64,000 nucleotides of DNA from Bacillota bacterium (GCA_023390555.1 JAEWCQ010000022.1:54076-118075); one strand, 5' to 3'; counted from the first letter of the stretch, positions 44,849-54,036 are shown. Program-made: numbers and translations. The notes: generated by a model not told the origin, from the letters alone.

Positions 44849-44986
44849 GTTGCGCTCTTCCCTTCCCAATAAGTGAATGATCAAAAATAAAGTAATGCAA
44901 CGAACCCCATAAAACATGTGCGCTTTACTGAAAGCATTCGGTACTTTCTATGTTATTAATTTAATTCCATACTCTTTTAAAACCCT

Positions 44987-45007
44987 TTATTCGAGCTTTC
45001 TGTTCAT
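44987..45007 (-). other. Six-codon reading frame with strong ribosome binding site upstream of hydC
   Basis: ACAGGAGGAGATAAAG precedes an ATG at 45007 and the frame MNRKLE then stops at 44987. It lies about 140 bases before hydC. It could be a leader peptide or a remnant of a lost gene. The rest of the gap 44849-45296 holds a TATAAT (45107-45112, minus) without a good -35 and nothing else recognisable. Confidence 0.3.
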
Positions 45008-45296
45008 CTTTATCTCCTCCTGTATCCAATTTTTGCAAAAATCCCTGTAAATCAATAAAAAAAGAAACACTTAGTTTTATAGTTGGGTTCCTTTACTCTT
45101 ATCTACATTATACTTTACCGGAAATAATAATACCACTTCTTTATCACTTAATTTTCCGCAAAATTTTGGTGAATCCGGCGATTTGAAGATGCTTCTCCGA
45201 ATAAGTTTGTGAGAACGATATATACTAGGAATACGCTTTCTATTCGAATCAGTTTCCAGAAATGAATCAAGATACCGCCGACAGTTAGGAGTAAAC

Positions 45297-46190
45297 ATGT
45301 TTACCGATAAAAGATTATCCAGAGCTTATGAAAATGCCAGAATTCAATACTTTGATGAAAATTCGAAATACATTTTTTTCAGCGATACACACAGAGGCGA
45401 TGACAGTGTTTCGGATGAATTCGCCAGAAATCAGCACATTCTGCTGCATGCACTTGATTACTATTACAACCACGGGTACACCTATGTAGAAGTCGGTGAC
45501 GGTGACGAACTCTGGGAATATTCGGAATTCAAACTGATCCGTCTGTCACACAACGACATCTTCATGACGTTGAAAAAATTCTATATGGATAACAGAATGC
45601 TGATTCTCTATGGAAATCATAATATTTTTCTGAAAAATCAGGATTTTGTGAAACGAAACTACTATTTTTACAACGATGAATACAGCCGTGAAACAAAATC
45701 TCTTTTCAAGGGCATCCTCCCATGTGAAGCGCTGCGGCTAAAAAACAGGGCAACACATCAGGAGATCTTCGTCGTGCACGGTCATCAGGGGGACTTTATG
45801 AATGATCAGCTCTGGAAGCTGTCCATGTTGACGGTCCGATATTTCTGGCGTTATTTTCATGTCGTTGGCTTCCACAATCCGGCAAGTCCCGCAAGAAACC
45901 AATATACACGTCACAAGGTCGAAAAAGCCTACAAAAAGTGGATTCGGAAACATAGAACCATGCTGATCTGCGGTCATACACACAGACCCCGATTTCCGAA
46001 AAAGCATGAACTTCCCTATTTTAATACCGGCTGCTGCATCCATTCAAAAGGCATTACGGGAATCGAAATTGCAGACAATAAAATTATGATGGTTGAATGG
46101 AGAGTCCGCGCCGATCACGAGGGAATTCTGCATATTGAGCGATATGTACTCCGCGGACCCGAGCCGATTGAAAAGTATCGCTTCCGGTAG
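45297..46190 (+). CDS. Calcineurin-like metallophosphoesterase
   Basis: The 297-residue protein carries all metal motifs of the family: SDTHRGDD (D30, H32), VGDGDE (D68, D70 region), GNHN, VHGHQGD and GHTHRP. This spacing suggests a two-metal phosphoesterase; UDP-2,3-diacylglucosamine hydrolase-like proteins share it, but the substrate is not known. AGGAG lies five bases before the ATG. It is convergent with the Nudix gene with one base between them. Confidence 0.9.
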   Translation: MFTDKRLSRAYENARIQYFDENSKYIFFSDTHRGDDSVSDEFARNQHILLHALDYYYNHGYTYVEVGDGDELWEYSEFKLIRLSHNDIFMTLKKFYMDNRMLILYGNHNIFLKNQDFVKRNYYFYNDEYSRETKSLFKGILPCEALRLKNRATHQEIFVVHGHQGDFMNDQLWKLSMLTVRYFWRYFHVVGFHNPASPARNQYTRHKVEKAYKKWIRKHRTMLICGHTHRPRFPKKHELPYFNTGCCIHSKGITGIEIADNKIMMVEWRVRADHEGILHIERYVLRGPEPIEKYRFR

Positions 46191-46191
46191 C

Positions 46192-47226
46192 TTAAGACAA
46201 CGCCTTTTTGCTTTTATCCTTTTTCGTTATCCAGAGTAAGATACCCGGCACGATAAACATACTGCTATTTTGATAGTTGAATATTTCTATTTTATATGCA
46301 AGATAATCCCATGCCGGAAAGACGGAAAATTCTGTATTGAACGAGGAATCCGTCTGTTCCTGCACCGCCTGAAGTTGTAAAGCACTCGTTTGAAAAAGCC
46401 AGACGGCATAAGGAAGAAGAAGGATGACGTACAAAAGAAGCATCCCAATAACAACCCAGAACAGACCATGCAGCCTCTCCCCTCTTTGAACCCCCAGGAA
46501 AATTCCTGACGCCTGCATCAACAGCCATCCCAAAAGCACATAGAAAGCTGGCATGATAAACAACTTTACAAAAAAAGTGGGAAAAAGATCAAAATAACGG
46601 CTGTTCCACTCTCCTGACGCCTGAAGCAGATAGTGCATAACGATGCCAAACAGCAATGTAACAGCAGAAAGAATAGCAAAATTCCGGTATTCTGCTTTCC
46701 TGCCTAACCGCTTCTTCTTCGGAGTGTTCTCCTGTTTCTTTTCTCCCTCCAGTAACTCCATGACTCTTTTGTCCCGGACTACCCAGGGACAATGATACAG
46801 ATCGGTGACCATCTGATTCCTGCTGATTGCTTCCTGTAAAGTCGTCCACTTTACCTGATAATCGTATTCCGCCTCATAATCGTCGAGGTTACGCTCTGCC
46901 GTTTCCGGCTCTACTTCACAGAAAAAATAATAGGACTCCATCTCCAGAAGATCTTCGGGTTCTCCCTTTCTTCTCTCGAGCACTTTCCCATATGGAACGA
47001 TTGAATCTTTTTTGACGTGATATCCCGTTTCCTCCAGAACTTCACGAACAAGCGTCTCCTCCAGCTGCTCCCCTTCTTTCATACCTCCGCCCGGGAATTT
47101 ATAGTCCCCATATTTACTGAAAATCAGCAGATACTGATCTCCGTTTGCGATAATGCCTCTCGCTGCTGTCCTTCGAAAAACAGTATCCACTTTCTCATAA
47201 TTTTTAAGGTCAATGGTCAATTCCAT
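46192..47226 (-). CDS. Nudix hydrolase fused to a four-helix membrane domain
   Basis: Residues 1-165 of 344 form a Nudix hydrolase; the Nudix box spans 47-69 (GGMKEG, then REVLEETGY). A charged linker (about 165-185, KKQENTPKKKRLGRK) leads to a membrane domain with four hydrophobic helices (about 188-208, 225-245, 258-285, 320-337). Nudix enzymes cleave nucleoside diphosphates linked to another group; fusion to such a membrane part is unusual. Substrate is not known. Confidence 0.85.
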   Translation of the reverse strand: MELTIDLKNYEKVDTVFRRTAARGIIANGDQYLLIFSKYGDYKFPGGGMKEGEQLEETLVREVLEETGYHVKKDSIVPYGKVLERRKGEPEDLLEMESYYFFCEVEPETAERNLDDYEAEYDYQVKWTTLQEAISRNQMVTDLYHCPWVVRDKRVMELLEGEKKQENTPKKKRLGRKAEYRNFAILSAVTLLFGIVMHYLLQASGEWNSRYFDLFPTFFVKLFIMPAFYVLLGWLLMQASGIFLGVQRGERLHGLFWVVIGMLLLYVILLLPYAVWLFQTSALQLQAVQEQTDSSFNTEFSVFPAWDYLAYKIEIFNYQNSSMFIVPGILLWITKKDKSKKALS

Positions 47227-47285
47227 TTCTTACTCCCCTCCCCAATCAATCGACTGTTTATTTTTTCCATTATAGCACGAGCGAT

Positions 47286-47320
47286 AAAAAAATACAGGCA
47301 GGAGTCTGCACTCCTGCCTG
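47286..47320 (-). terminator. Intrinsic terminator after the YhgE/Pip-type gene
   Basis: A perfect 10-bp stem (CAGGCAGGAG / CTCCTGCCTG, 47295-47320) with loop TCTGCA is followed on the minus strand by TATTTTTTT. It lies 40 bases after the stop of the large membrane-protein gene. Confidence 0.9.
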
Positions 47321-47360
47321 CGAATTTTATAGATCTGTTCCTTTATCCTGTAAACTTATA

Positions 47361-49685
47361 TTATGATTCAAACTGCACGGACATATTTGCCTGTTCTTTC
47401 GCTGCTTTCTTTGTCTTTATTGCAGAGAACAAAACCGTTAAAAACATGAATACAATCAGAATTGCACCCAGCACACCGCAATTGTAAAGAACTGCATCCG
47501 TATCCGGTTTCGTAATGACCTGTTTAAACAATGCTACGGAGTAGGTCATCGGCATATACGGGAACAAATTATTAAAGATCTTTGGTACAAGCTCCATTGG
47601 GAACGTTCCGCCGCAGGAGGTGAGCTGTAAAATCAGCATTACGATAGAAATTAATTTTCCGGCGCTCTTTAAGTGTACGATAAAGAATTGCACCATTGAG
47701 ATAAACACCAGTGAAACAAGGCAGATGGATAAGTAATATAACGGGACGTTATCCACTTCCAGTCCAAGACCATTCTTTACCACGACTGCCAGCGCAATCG
47801 CCTGCAGGAAACCTACGAGAAGGAACAGGAAACTTCTTAAGAGTTTATGCTCGGAATCCCGCGACATAATCTTGAACTTGCCCTCTGTATCCAGGTAGAT
47901 ACCAACAAACAGGATCAATGCTCCGACCCAGAGCGATAATGACATAAAGTATGGAGCGAACGCTGTACCGTAGTTTGGTATTGCATTTACGCTTTCCTGC
48001 TCTACGCTTACCGGTGTTGCTGCATAATCTGCCAATCCGTCTAAAGCAGTTATCTGATCATCTGCATCCGTAACAGCATCGCCGACCTTCGTCTGTGCGG
48101 TTGTGATACCGTCATTTAACTGACTCATACCATCATTGAGATCACTTGCGCCGCTGTCTAAATCTGAAGCTCCGCTATTTAAATCTTTCGCTCCACTGTT
48201 TAATTTCGCTGCCCCGCTGTTTAAATCTTCGGCTCCACTACTCAACTGGGCTGCTCCACTGTTCAACTGTGCTGCTCCGCTGTTTACGCTCGCCGCTCCA
48301 TCCGCAATGCTGCCTGCGGCTGCATACAGCTGATCGGTAGCAGTGCTTAAGGAAGCCACTCCACTATCCAGCGTTTTTGCACCCTGTGTCAGATTCGCGG
48401 AACCTGTTACAAGCTGATCCTCTCCAGCAGAAAGTGTCTTAAGTGCATCATTGATGGCAGAAAGGTTCTTCGTTCCATCGGACAGAGAAGAGGTTCCCTG
48501 TACCAGCTGTGAGGAAGCTGCCGTAATCTGTGTACTGGCCTGCTGCAAGGTCTGTATGCTTGTCGCATTTGCCGGATCCGCAAGCTGTGCCATGAATGCC
48601 GCAAATGTTGGGTCACTCATCAGAGCCGGATTTGCCTGTACATACTGTGCCAGAAATGCAGAAGTACTGTTTACCGTGGAAATCAGGCTGTTTACGCCTG
48701 TTGTGTAGCTGGTAAGATTCTCATCGAAGCTTTTCATTCCGGTTGCAAGCGTGGAAGCCCCCGTTGTGATCTGTCCGATATCATTTGTTTTTTCCACCAG
48801 CTGATCCGTACCGGATTTTACCTGTGAAATACCGGATTGCAGGCTTTCTGCTCCGGTTGCAAGGCTGGAAGAACCTGATTTTAAGGAATCAACACCGCTT
48901 TTATACTCGCCGAACTTACTGTAATAACTGGAAGTTCCGTCTGCCAATGCAGCGGTTCCGTCAATCAGAGTGTTTGTTCCATCTGCCAGTGTAGCGGTTC
49001 CGGTCAACAGTGACTGTGTTCCACTGTATAATGACTGTGTTCCACTGTACAGAGACTTGGTTCCGGTCAACAGTGACTGTGTTCCGTCAGATAACGTTCC
49101 GGTTCCATCCAGAAGCTTTGATGAACCATCTTCCATATCATTCAGTCCATCCTGAAGTTCTGTAAGCTGATCCGGAACTTCCTTTATATTATCCGCCAAT
49201 TGCTGGACAATTTCCTGATCTACCGTGGAACGCGTCTCTTCTTCAATTTCCAAAACAGCTCTATTTAAAATCTGACTGGCAAGAAAATTTCTCTTCTCGT
49301 TTGGTGCATATGTGATGGTAGCCGTCTGCTTATCCTCTGTACTGGCGGATGCGATATTTTCTGAAAAATTCTCAGGAATTGTAATCGTTGCATAATACTC
49401 ATCACCTTCCGTTCCGGATTTTGCATCCTTCGCGTCGGTAAACACGAATTTCAAAGATGCATCCTCTTTCAACTGGTCACACATTTCTTCGCCCAGATTT
49501 CGGTCTGTTCCGTTGATCGTTGCTCCTTCATCTTCATTTACTACTGCAACTGGCAGCTTATCCAGCTTGGAATATGGATCCCAAAAAGCTCCCAGGTAGA
49601 AATAGCTGTAAAGAAGCGGTACGATGACAACTGCAACCACAACTGCCAGACAAAAAATTCTTCTTTTTGTTATAAATTTCTTCAT
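47361..49685 (-). CDS. YhgE/Pip-type membrane protein with heptad repeats
   Basis: The 774-residue protein has one N-terminal helix (about 10-30), an extracellular region with VAVVNEDEGATINGT (ABC-2-like YhgE/Pip N-terminal domain), a long run of seven-residue repeats such as SGAAQLN and DGTQSLL, and five or six C-terminal helices. The family includes YhgE and phage-infection protein Pip, which act as ABC-2-like membrane proteins or phage receptors. The ATG at 49685 has AAGGAG eight bases upstream. The adjacent TetR-type gene probably controls it. Confidence 0.87.
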   Translation of the reverse strand: MKKFITKRRIFCLAVVVAVVIVPLLYSYFYLGAFWDPYSKLDKLPVAVVNEDEGATINGTDRNLGEEMCDQLKEDASLKFVFTDAKDAKSGTEGDEYYATITIPENFSENIASASTEDKQTATITYAPNEKRNFLASQILNRAVLEIEEETRSTVDQEIVQQLADNIKEVPDQLTELQDGLNDMEDGSSKLLDGTGTLSDGTQSLLTGTKSLYSGTQSLYSGTQSLLTGTATLADGTNTLIDGTAALADGTSSYYSKFGEYKSGVDSLKSGSSSLATGAESLQSGISQVKSGTDQLVEKTNDIGQITTGASTLATGMKSFDENLTSYTTGVNSLISTVNSTSAFLAQYVQANPALMSDPTFAAFMAQLADPANATSIQTLQQASTQITAASSQLVQGTSSLSDGTKNLSAINDALKTLSAGEDQLVTGSANLTQGAKTLDSGVASLSTATDQLYAAAGSIADGAASVNSGAAQLNSGAAQLSSGAEDLNSGAAKLNSGAKDLNSGASDLDSGASDLNDGMSQLNDGITTAQTKVGDAVTDADDQITALDGLADYAATPVSVEQESVNAIPNYGTAFAPYFMSLSLWVGALILFVGIYLDTEGKFKIMSRDSEHKLLRSFLFLLVGFLQAIALAVVVKNGLGLEVDNVPLYYLSICLVSLVFISMVQFFIVHLKSAGKLISIVMLILQLTSCGGTFPMELVPKIFNNLFPYMPMTYSVALFKQVITKPDTDAVLYNCGVLGAILIVFMFLTVLFSAIKTKKAAKEQANMSVQFES
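48118..48330. repeat. 21-bp tandem repeats coding SGA-x-x-L-x heptads
   Basis: The DNA repeats in 21-base units (on the plus strand units resemble GCTCCACTGTTTAA and GCCGCTCCGCTG), coding for heptads like SGAKDLN and SGAAQLS in the YhgE/Pip-type protein. A second run with LYSGTQS units is at about 49000-49090. Such repeats can change length by slippage. Confidence 0.8.
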
Positions 49686-49806
49686 ATGCATTTCTCCTTC
49701 TTTTCCTTTCACTTTGGCGAGTATAACACGCATATTCCAATCTGTAATTAGACACAAATTTTTTGTTGTATAATTTTTTGACAAAAAAAATAAATTGATT
49801 GTTTTT

Positions 49807-49830
49807 TAGACAATTTAAACAATTTGTCTA
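49807..49830. promoter_or_regulatory. 24-bp TetR-type operator upstream of the YhgE/Pip-type gene
   Basis: Arms TAGACAA and TTGTCTA flank a 10-base AT-rich centre. It lies 120 bases before the large membrane-protein gene, with the TetR-type gene further upstream. Size and symmetry fit a TetR dimer or dimer pair site. Confidence 0.65.
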
Positions 49831-49846
49831 TAGGAGGAACTACGTG

Positions 49847-49874
49847 CTGACAGTATACTGGTTCTATATAAAAT
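49847..49874 (+). promoter_or_regulatory. Possible promoter for the 79-residue gene
   Basis: CTGACA (49847-49852) and TAAAAT (49869-49874) are 16 bases apart on the plus strand. The predicted start of transcription lies at the hairpin 49880-49899. Confidence 0.4.
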
Positions 49875-49899
49875 AAAAAAACCCCGTCAAAACGGGGTT
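49875..49899 (-). terminator. Intrinsic terminator after the TetR-type gene
   Basis: AACCCCGT and ACGGGGTT form an 8-bp stem with loop CAAA; on the minus strand TTTTTTT follows. It would end transcripts coming from the TetR-type gene before they reach the large membrane-protein gene. Confidence 0.85.
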
Positions 49900-49921
49900 G
49901 TGAAAGTATATGGAGGGAATC

Positions 49922-50161
49922 ATGCTTCTGGAGGGTAAAGTAAAAAGAGTTGCATTACTTACGGCTGTCGATATCTGTTTGAGGAAGAAAAAAAATTCTC
50001 CGAAACGTTGTGCCAGAAATATCATAGAGCTTGGTTTAACTGCATACCCTGGAAAACTTACGGCTGCCGAACAGAATATCTTATTTGAAAACATTCTGGC
50101 CGCATTTGATCAGGGAGATATCGCAGAAGTCAGAACTCTGTTTTCAGCTGCATTTCTATAG
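49922..50161 (+). CDS. Small conserved-looking protein of unknown function
   Basis: The 79-residue frame starts MLLEGKVKRVALLTAVDICL after GGAGGGAATC. It then reads RKKKNSPKRCARNIIELGLT and ends with an amphipathic C-terminus. It is rich in helix-forming residues, without membrane helices. It overlaps the end of the convergent TetR-type gene by 32 bases. The composition looks coding, but I cannot name a family; it could be a stray frame. Confidence 0.5.
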   Translation: MLLEGKVKRVALLTAVDICLRKKKNSPKRCARNIIELGLTAYPGKLTAAEQNILFENILAAFDQGDIAEVRTLFSAAFL

Positions 50162-50741
50162 AAGAAACCTTTTTACCCTGCTTTTCCTGATATCTCGCAG
50201 TTGCAAACTTCTCCGTATCCAGATAGACGTTTTTAAACTGCATCGCTATGTATTCCGGCGTCTCTTTCATTCCATGGAGCGCCCAGGAAATAATCGTACC
50301 GGTCATTCCAAATGCATAAAACTCTGCGATGAACCTGATCTCATCCGACTGCATCTGTGTGTTGCCCGCAATTCTTTCAATAATATCGGAAAACAGTTCG
50401 CTTACAACCTGAAACAGGCATTCCTCAAACTCATTTTTTACAGTTGCCTTCAAGGTGTTCATGTAAAAATAATCTTCTGCTTTCATTTTAGTCAGCATCA
50501 GGAGTACCTTTTCAATGCTGTTTTCATAGGTGAGTCCATCGATTACCGTTGCTATGATTTCATTGTAATAGATCCAGTTTACCAGATCATATTTATCCTG
50601 AAAATGATAATAAAAGGTCTGACGATTGAGACCGCATATTTCCGTAATATCAGAAATTGTGATTTTATCAAAGCTTTTCTTTTTTGTTAATTCCTTCATT
50701 CCGGCCGCTATCGCTTTTTTTGTAATCAAAGAATCTGACAT
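50130..50741 (-). CDS. TetR-family regulator (DhaS-like)
   Basis: The 203-residue protein has a TetR helix-turn-helix (about 6-52; KITISDITEICGLNRQTFYY, then HFQDKYDLVNWIYYNE) and a C-terminal domain of the TetR_C_8 / DhaS-like type. It lies next to the YhgE/Pip-type gene, in an arrangement common in Firmicutes, and likely represses it via the palindrome at 49807-49830. Confidence 0.88.
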   Translation of the reverse strand: MSDSLITKKAIAAGMKELTKKKSFDKITISDITEICGLNRQTFYYHFQDKYDLVNWIYYNEIIATVIDGLTYENSIEKVLLMLTKMKAEDYFYMNTLKATVKNEFEECLFQVVSELFSDIIERIAGNTQMQSDEIRFIAEFYAFGMTGTIISWALHGMKETPEYIAMQFKNVYLDTEKFATARYQEKQGKKVSSIEMQLKTEF

Positions 50742-50895
50742 AAATGTCTCTGCCTTTCTAGTTTCCCTTGCTTATAAAATGGAAATTTCCTGCCATTTCT
50801 AAAACTATGCATTATAATAAACCATTCCATCACTTTTTGCCACATCTTTTCCGCAATTTTGAAAAAAAAGAGTCCGGCTTCGACAATTGTTTCTG

Positions 50896-51864
50896 TTATT
50901 TTCTACACTCGATCTGCTTTAGAAACATCTGTTCTATCTGATAATCCATATCCCCTCTCAGCCTCGTCACACTTTCTTTCGGTATGAAGCCACCTGCCAT
51001 CACCTTATGACCTCCCCCATTGCCGTAACCGTCCAGCGCCGCAGCTGTTATCACTCCGGCATCCAGTTTTTTCGACTCGCTTCTCACGGAAAACTTAATG
51101 CCGTCGGTGCGGATTGCATAGATCACCGATATATTGACCACGTCCAGTGACAGGATGAAATCGGAAATAATCGCGATCAGTGCATCCGGACAGTCAAATG
51201 GAATCGCCGCAAATCCGACATCATCGTAGATCCGGATGCTGTCAATCGCAGCTCCATATGCCTTTAGATCGGATAATTCCATGACATTCGTATACATGCT
51301 TTTCAGCTTGTCCACATCCGCCAGCTTGTAAACATATGCAAACATATCGATATCCAGCTCTGTTGTACCTCTGGTAAAGTCCGCCGTATCCATTTTGATG
51401 CCATAGGCCAGCGCTGCTGCAACAATCGGATTCATGGCAGTCTTTGTCTGATAAAAATAATCGGCAATAATAGAAGCACAGGCACCCACCATTCGTACAT
51501 CTTTATAGGCATATTCACATGCAAACACAGTTGGATGATGATCGATACAGGCTACTTCGCGTCCGATGAAATCAGTCAGATTTGCATTATATTTCTGCGA
51601 ATCTACCGTGACGATATAGTCCTCCTCCGTCATATCCATCGTGTCGTCTTTTGAGAGTATATTGATGTCAAATACTTCAAACATCTTTCTGGTGCTCGAT
51701 TTTTCAATTCTACCGTCATAACAGATCCGTGTTTCAATGCCATGATTTCGCAAAAAACACTGAAGTCCATAGGCACTTGCAATCGCATCCGGATCCGGGA
51801 AATTATGCGTCTGAATATAAGTCTTATGTCCTTTTAACAATTCTATCAACTTGTATGGTTCCAT
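50896..51864 (-). CDS. DHH-family phosphoesterase (NrnA-like)
   Basis: The 322-residue protein has the DHH domain motifs HNFPDPDAIAS (about 20-30), VDSQ and CIDHHPT, and a DHHA1 domain with GNGGGHKVMAGG near the C-terminus. Relatives degrade short oligonucleotides, pAp or cyclic dinucleotides with Mn2+. No PAS or GGDEF part is present, so it is not GdpP. The ATG at 51864 follows AAGGAG by seven bases. Confidence 0.88.
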   Translation of the reverse strand: MEPYKLIELLKGHKTYIQTHNFPDPDAIASAYGLQCFLRNHGIETRICYDGRIEKSSTRKMFEVFDINILSKDDTMDMTEEDYIVTVDSQKYNANLTDFIGREVACIDHHPTVFACEYAYKDVRMVGACASIIADYFYQTKTAMNPIVAAALAYGIKMDTADFTRGTTELDIDMFAYVYKLADVDKLKSMYTNVMELSDLKAYGAAIDSIRIYDDVGFAAIPFDCPDALIAIISDFILSLDVVNISVIYAIRTDGIKFSVRSESKKLDAGVITAAALDGYGNGGGHKVMAGGFIPKESVTRLRGDMDYQIEQMFLKQIECRK

Positions 51865-52053
51865 TTTCTTGCTCCTTGGCAGGCTCCCTGCATCTATTAT
51901 AAACAGAATTTTCGACAATCTGATTTTGTAACCATCAGTATACCATACTTTCCAACGACAGAAAAGTTGAACTTATCAGCTACATATTTCAGTGATTTCA
52001 GAACGAATCCTCTATCTTTGTCAAAAAAGAAATTTTCACCTGCTTTTTATCAT

Positions 52054-52082
52054 TTGACAAAATCAAAAAGCAATCGTATATT
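52054..52082 (+). promoter_or_regulatory. Strong promoter of the YibE/F pair
   Basis: TTGACA (52054-52059) and TATATT (52077-52082) are 17 bases apart. An inverted repeat, CAATCGTAT (52071-52079) and ATACGATTG (52093-52101), covers the -10 and the start site and may be an operator. Confidence 0.8.
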
Positions 52083-52114
52083 AGATTTTAACATACGATT
52101 GGCGGACGAATATT

Positions 52115-53245
52115 ATGGATAGATTAAAACAATACATAAAAGCACATAAAAAAAAATCGATACTTTCTCTTGCTGTTCTTTTGGGCTTTCTTTTTTTTGC
52201 CTTTTTCATTTTTCATGATGATTTTCTATATAAGGAAACTATCCTGAAAATAACGAATGTTCAAACAACGTTTCTGGCGGATAAAGAGGGCTTTGACGGC
52301 CGTAAGGAATCCTCATACCGGCAGGACATCACTGCGAACGTACAAAACGGCAAATACAAGGGTCAGACTGTATCATTTCAGAATGAATACTCCTATTCCG
52401 AAGTGACCTCCATGAAACTGCAGACCGGAGACAAATTCTTTGTAAAACTTGTCAAAAACAGTGACGATTCCCTTCAAGTGTCCGTCCTGTACGAAAAACG
52501 GGACAGCTATCTGATTCTGCTCTTTGGTATTTTCATCCTGTTGCTCCTTGTGTGTGCAAAAAAGCAGGGGCTGCTTACGTTAGCTTCTCTGCTTTTGAAT
52601 ATTGCAATCTTTTTCTTCTGTCTGAGGTTCAATAAAACAGAGGATTATTTAAACTGGGTCTGGATGCTTGAGGTGTTCTGTTTTTGTATCACCACTCTGC
52701 TGTTTGTCAGTGGCTTTCATAAAAAGACATTCGGAGCTATCCTCTCGACGCTTTTGATTGTCCTGATCGTAACGGTGCTCTATTATTTTACCATTTTCCA
52801 CAATGACGATATTCCATATGACATGCTCCCATGCATGTTGGCTTATCTTCCTCTGGATAAGCTCTTTTTCATCAGTACGATTTTTGGTCTGCTGGGTGCC
52901 GTTATGGATGTTTCCATCACAGTCAATGCATCGATCAGCGAACTGGCAGCCGCTACCGCTGATCTGCCGGTCAAAGCCATGATATCGTCAATTTTTGAAA
53001 TAGGGCACGACATTATGGGGACTATGGTAACCGTATTATTTTTCTCTTACTTAAGTGGTTCTTTCCCGCTCATGGTCTTAAAAATCAGCAATAACTATAC
53101 GCTCAGCACGATTGTGACTGTCGATTATATTTTTGATATCTTACGTTTCCTGGTTGGCTCAATCGGTATTGTATTATCCATCCCTGTATCTGGATTGATT
53201 GCAATTTTACTCTTTAAAAAAGGACCGGTGCTCAAAAAATGGTAA
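52115..53245 (+). CDS. YibE/F family membrane protein, first of pair
   Basis: The 376-residue protein has an N-terminal helix (about 16-35), an extracytoplasmic domain (about 36-130) and seven or so further helices, with the YibE/F segment FGLLGAVMDVSITVNASISE. The family is widespread in Firmicutes and of unknown function. It overlaps the next gene by seven bases. Confidence 0.88.
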   Translation: MDRLKQYIKAHKKKSILSLAVLLGFLFFAFFIFHDDFLYKETILKITNVQTTFLADKEGFDGRKESSYRQDITANVQNGKYKGQTVSFQNEYSYSEVTSMKLQTGDKFFVKLVKNSDDSLQVSVLYEKRDSYLILLFGIFILLLLVCAKKQGLLTLASLLLNIAIFFFCLRFNKTEDYLNWVWMLEVFCFCITTLLFVSGFHKKTFGAILSTLLIVLIVTVLYYFTIFHNDDIPYDMLPCMLAYLPLDKLFFISTIFGLLGAVMDVSITVNASISELAAATADLPVKAMISSIFEIGHDIMGTMVTVLFFSYLSGSFPLMVLKISNNYTLSTIVTVDYIFDILRFLVGSIGIVLSIPVSGLIAILLFKKGPVLKKW

Positions 53246-54036
53246 TAAAATTAATCATTGTTCTCTTTCTTTTATTAATTATTGTAGGTGGTGACCGCGG
53301 TGTCCGATCCTGCGTCACACTCATTTTGAATGTTCTGATTGGAATCGGCAGTATCTATCTGATCAGCTTTGGTATGTCGCCTCTGCTCGTCATGGTCGCA
53401 GCCTCTCTGCTTTTCTGCCTGTTTACGATATTTTATCAGAACGAATTTAATGTAAAAACACTTGCTGTCTTTTTGTCAGTTGCAAGTGTAGTTTTTGTGA
53501 CCAGTATACTGATTTTTTACATTGGTTTCCATGCCCACATTGCTGGACTCAATGAAATTGAGATGCAGGAAGAAGACGTGTCCTATCTCAGCGCAGCCGT
53601 CCATTTTCGGATGCTGTACGTTCTGATTGCCGCAATGGTATGGGGACAGTTGGGCGCGATTGTAGACACCAGTATTGCCATTTCCTCTTCCCTGCATGAG
53701 ATTCATCATCACAACAGCGGCCTTTCGGTTCGGAAACTCTTTCAGGAGGGATGTTTCATCGGAAAGGATATTCTTGGCACAACCATCAATACGCTCTTTT
53801 TCGTATCTATGGGCGAGTCCATAATGTTATTTCTATACTATATGAATTATCAGTATTCCCTCCAGAAGATCTTAAATTCAAGTTCTTTTTTTCAGACAGT
53901 CTTTCCGGTCTTACTGCCATGCATGGGCTGTATTCTGATTATTCCGCTGACTGCCCTCGTATTTTCACTGCTTGTAAAAAATCCAAAAGTTTCTGCGTAT
54001 TTTGAAAAGAAAAACACAGCCGGTAAAACAGCATAA
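53239..54036 (+). CDS. YibE/F family membrane protein, second of pair
   Basis: The 265-residue protein has about seven membrane helices and the YibE/F motif VWGQLGAIVDTSIAISSSLHE. It lacks the external domain of its partner. The two genes always appear together in many Firmicutes and may form one complex. A hairpin follows the stop. Confidence 0.88.
   Translation: MVIKLIIVLFLLLIIVGGDRGVRSCVTLILNVLIGIGSIYLISFGMSPLLVMVAASLLFCLFTIFYQNEFNVKTLAVFLSVASVVFVTSILIFYIGFHAHIAGLNEIEMQEEDVSYLSAAVHFRMLYVLIAAMVWGQLGAIVDTSIAISSSLHEIHHHNSGLSVRKLFQEGCFIGKDILGTTINTLFFVSMGESIMLFLYYMNYQYSLQKILNSSSFFQTVFPVLLPCMGCILIIPLTALVFSLLVKNPKVSAYFEKKNTAGKTA

Noticed and set aside
45077..45298. 73-residue minus-strand frame before the phosphoesterase gene
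   Set aside because: No ribosome binding site, unlikely composition, and it overlaps the promoter region and start of a clear plus-strand gene.
48118..48330. CRISPR-like array
   Set aside because: The repeats are 21-bp coding heptads without unique spacers, and no cas gene is near.
48136..48333. Repetitive plus-strand frames opposite the heptad repeats
   Set aside because: They mirror the repeats of the YhgE/Pip-type protein on the other strand; no start signal.
49844..49876. Ten-codon GTG frame after a perfect AGGAGG
   Set aside because: It spans the likely promoter of the next gene and ends at the terminator; probably chance.
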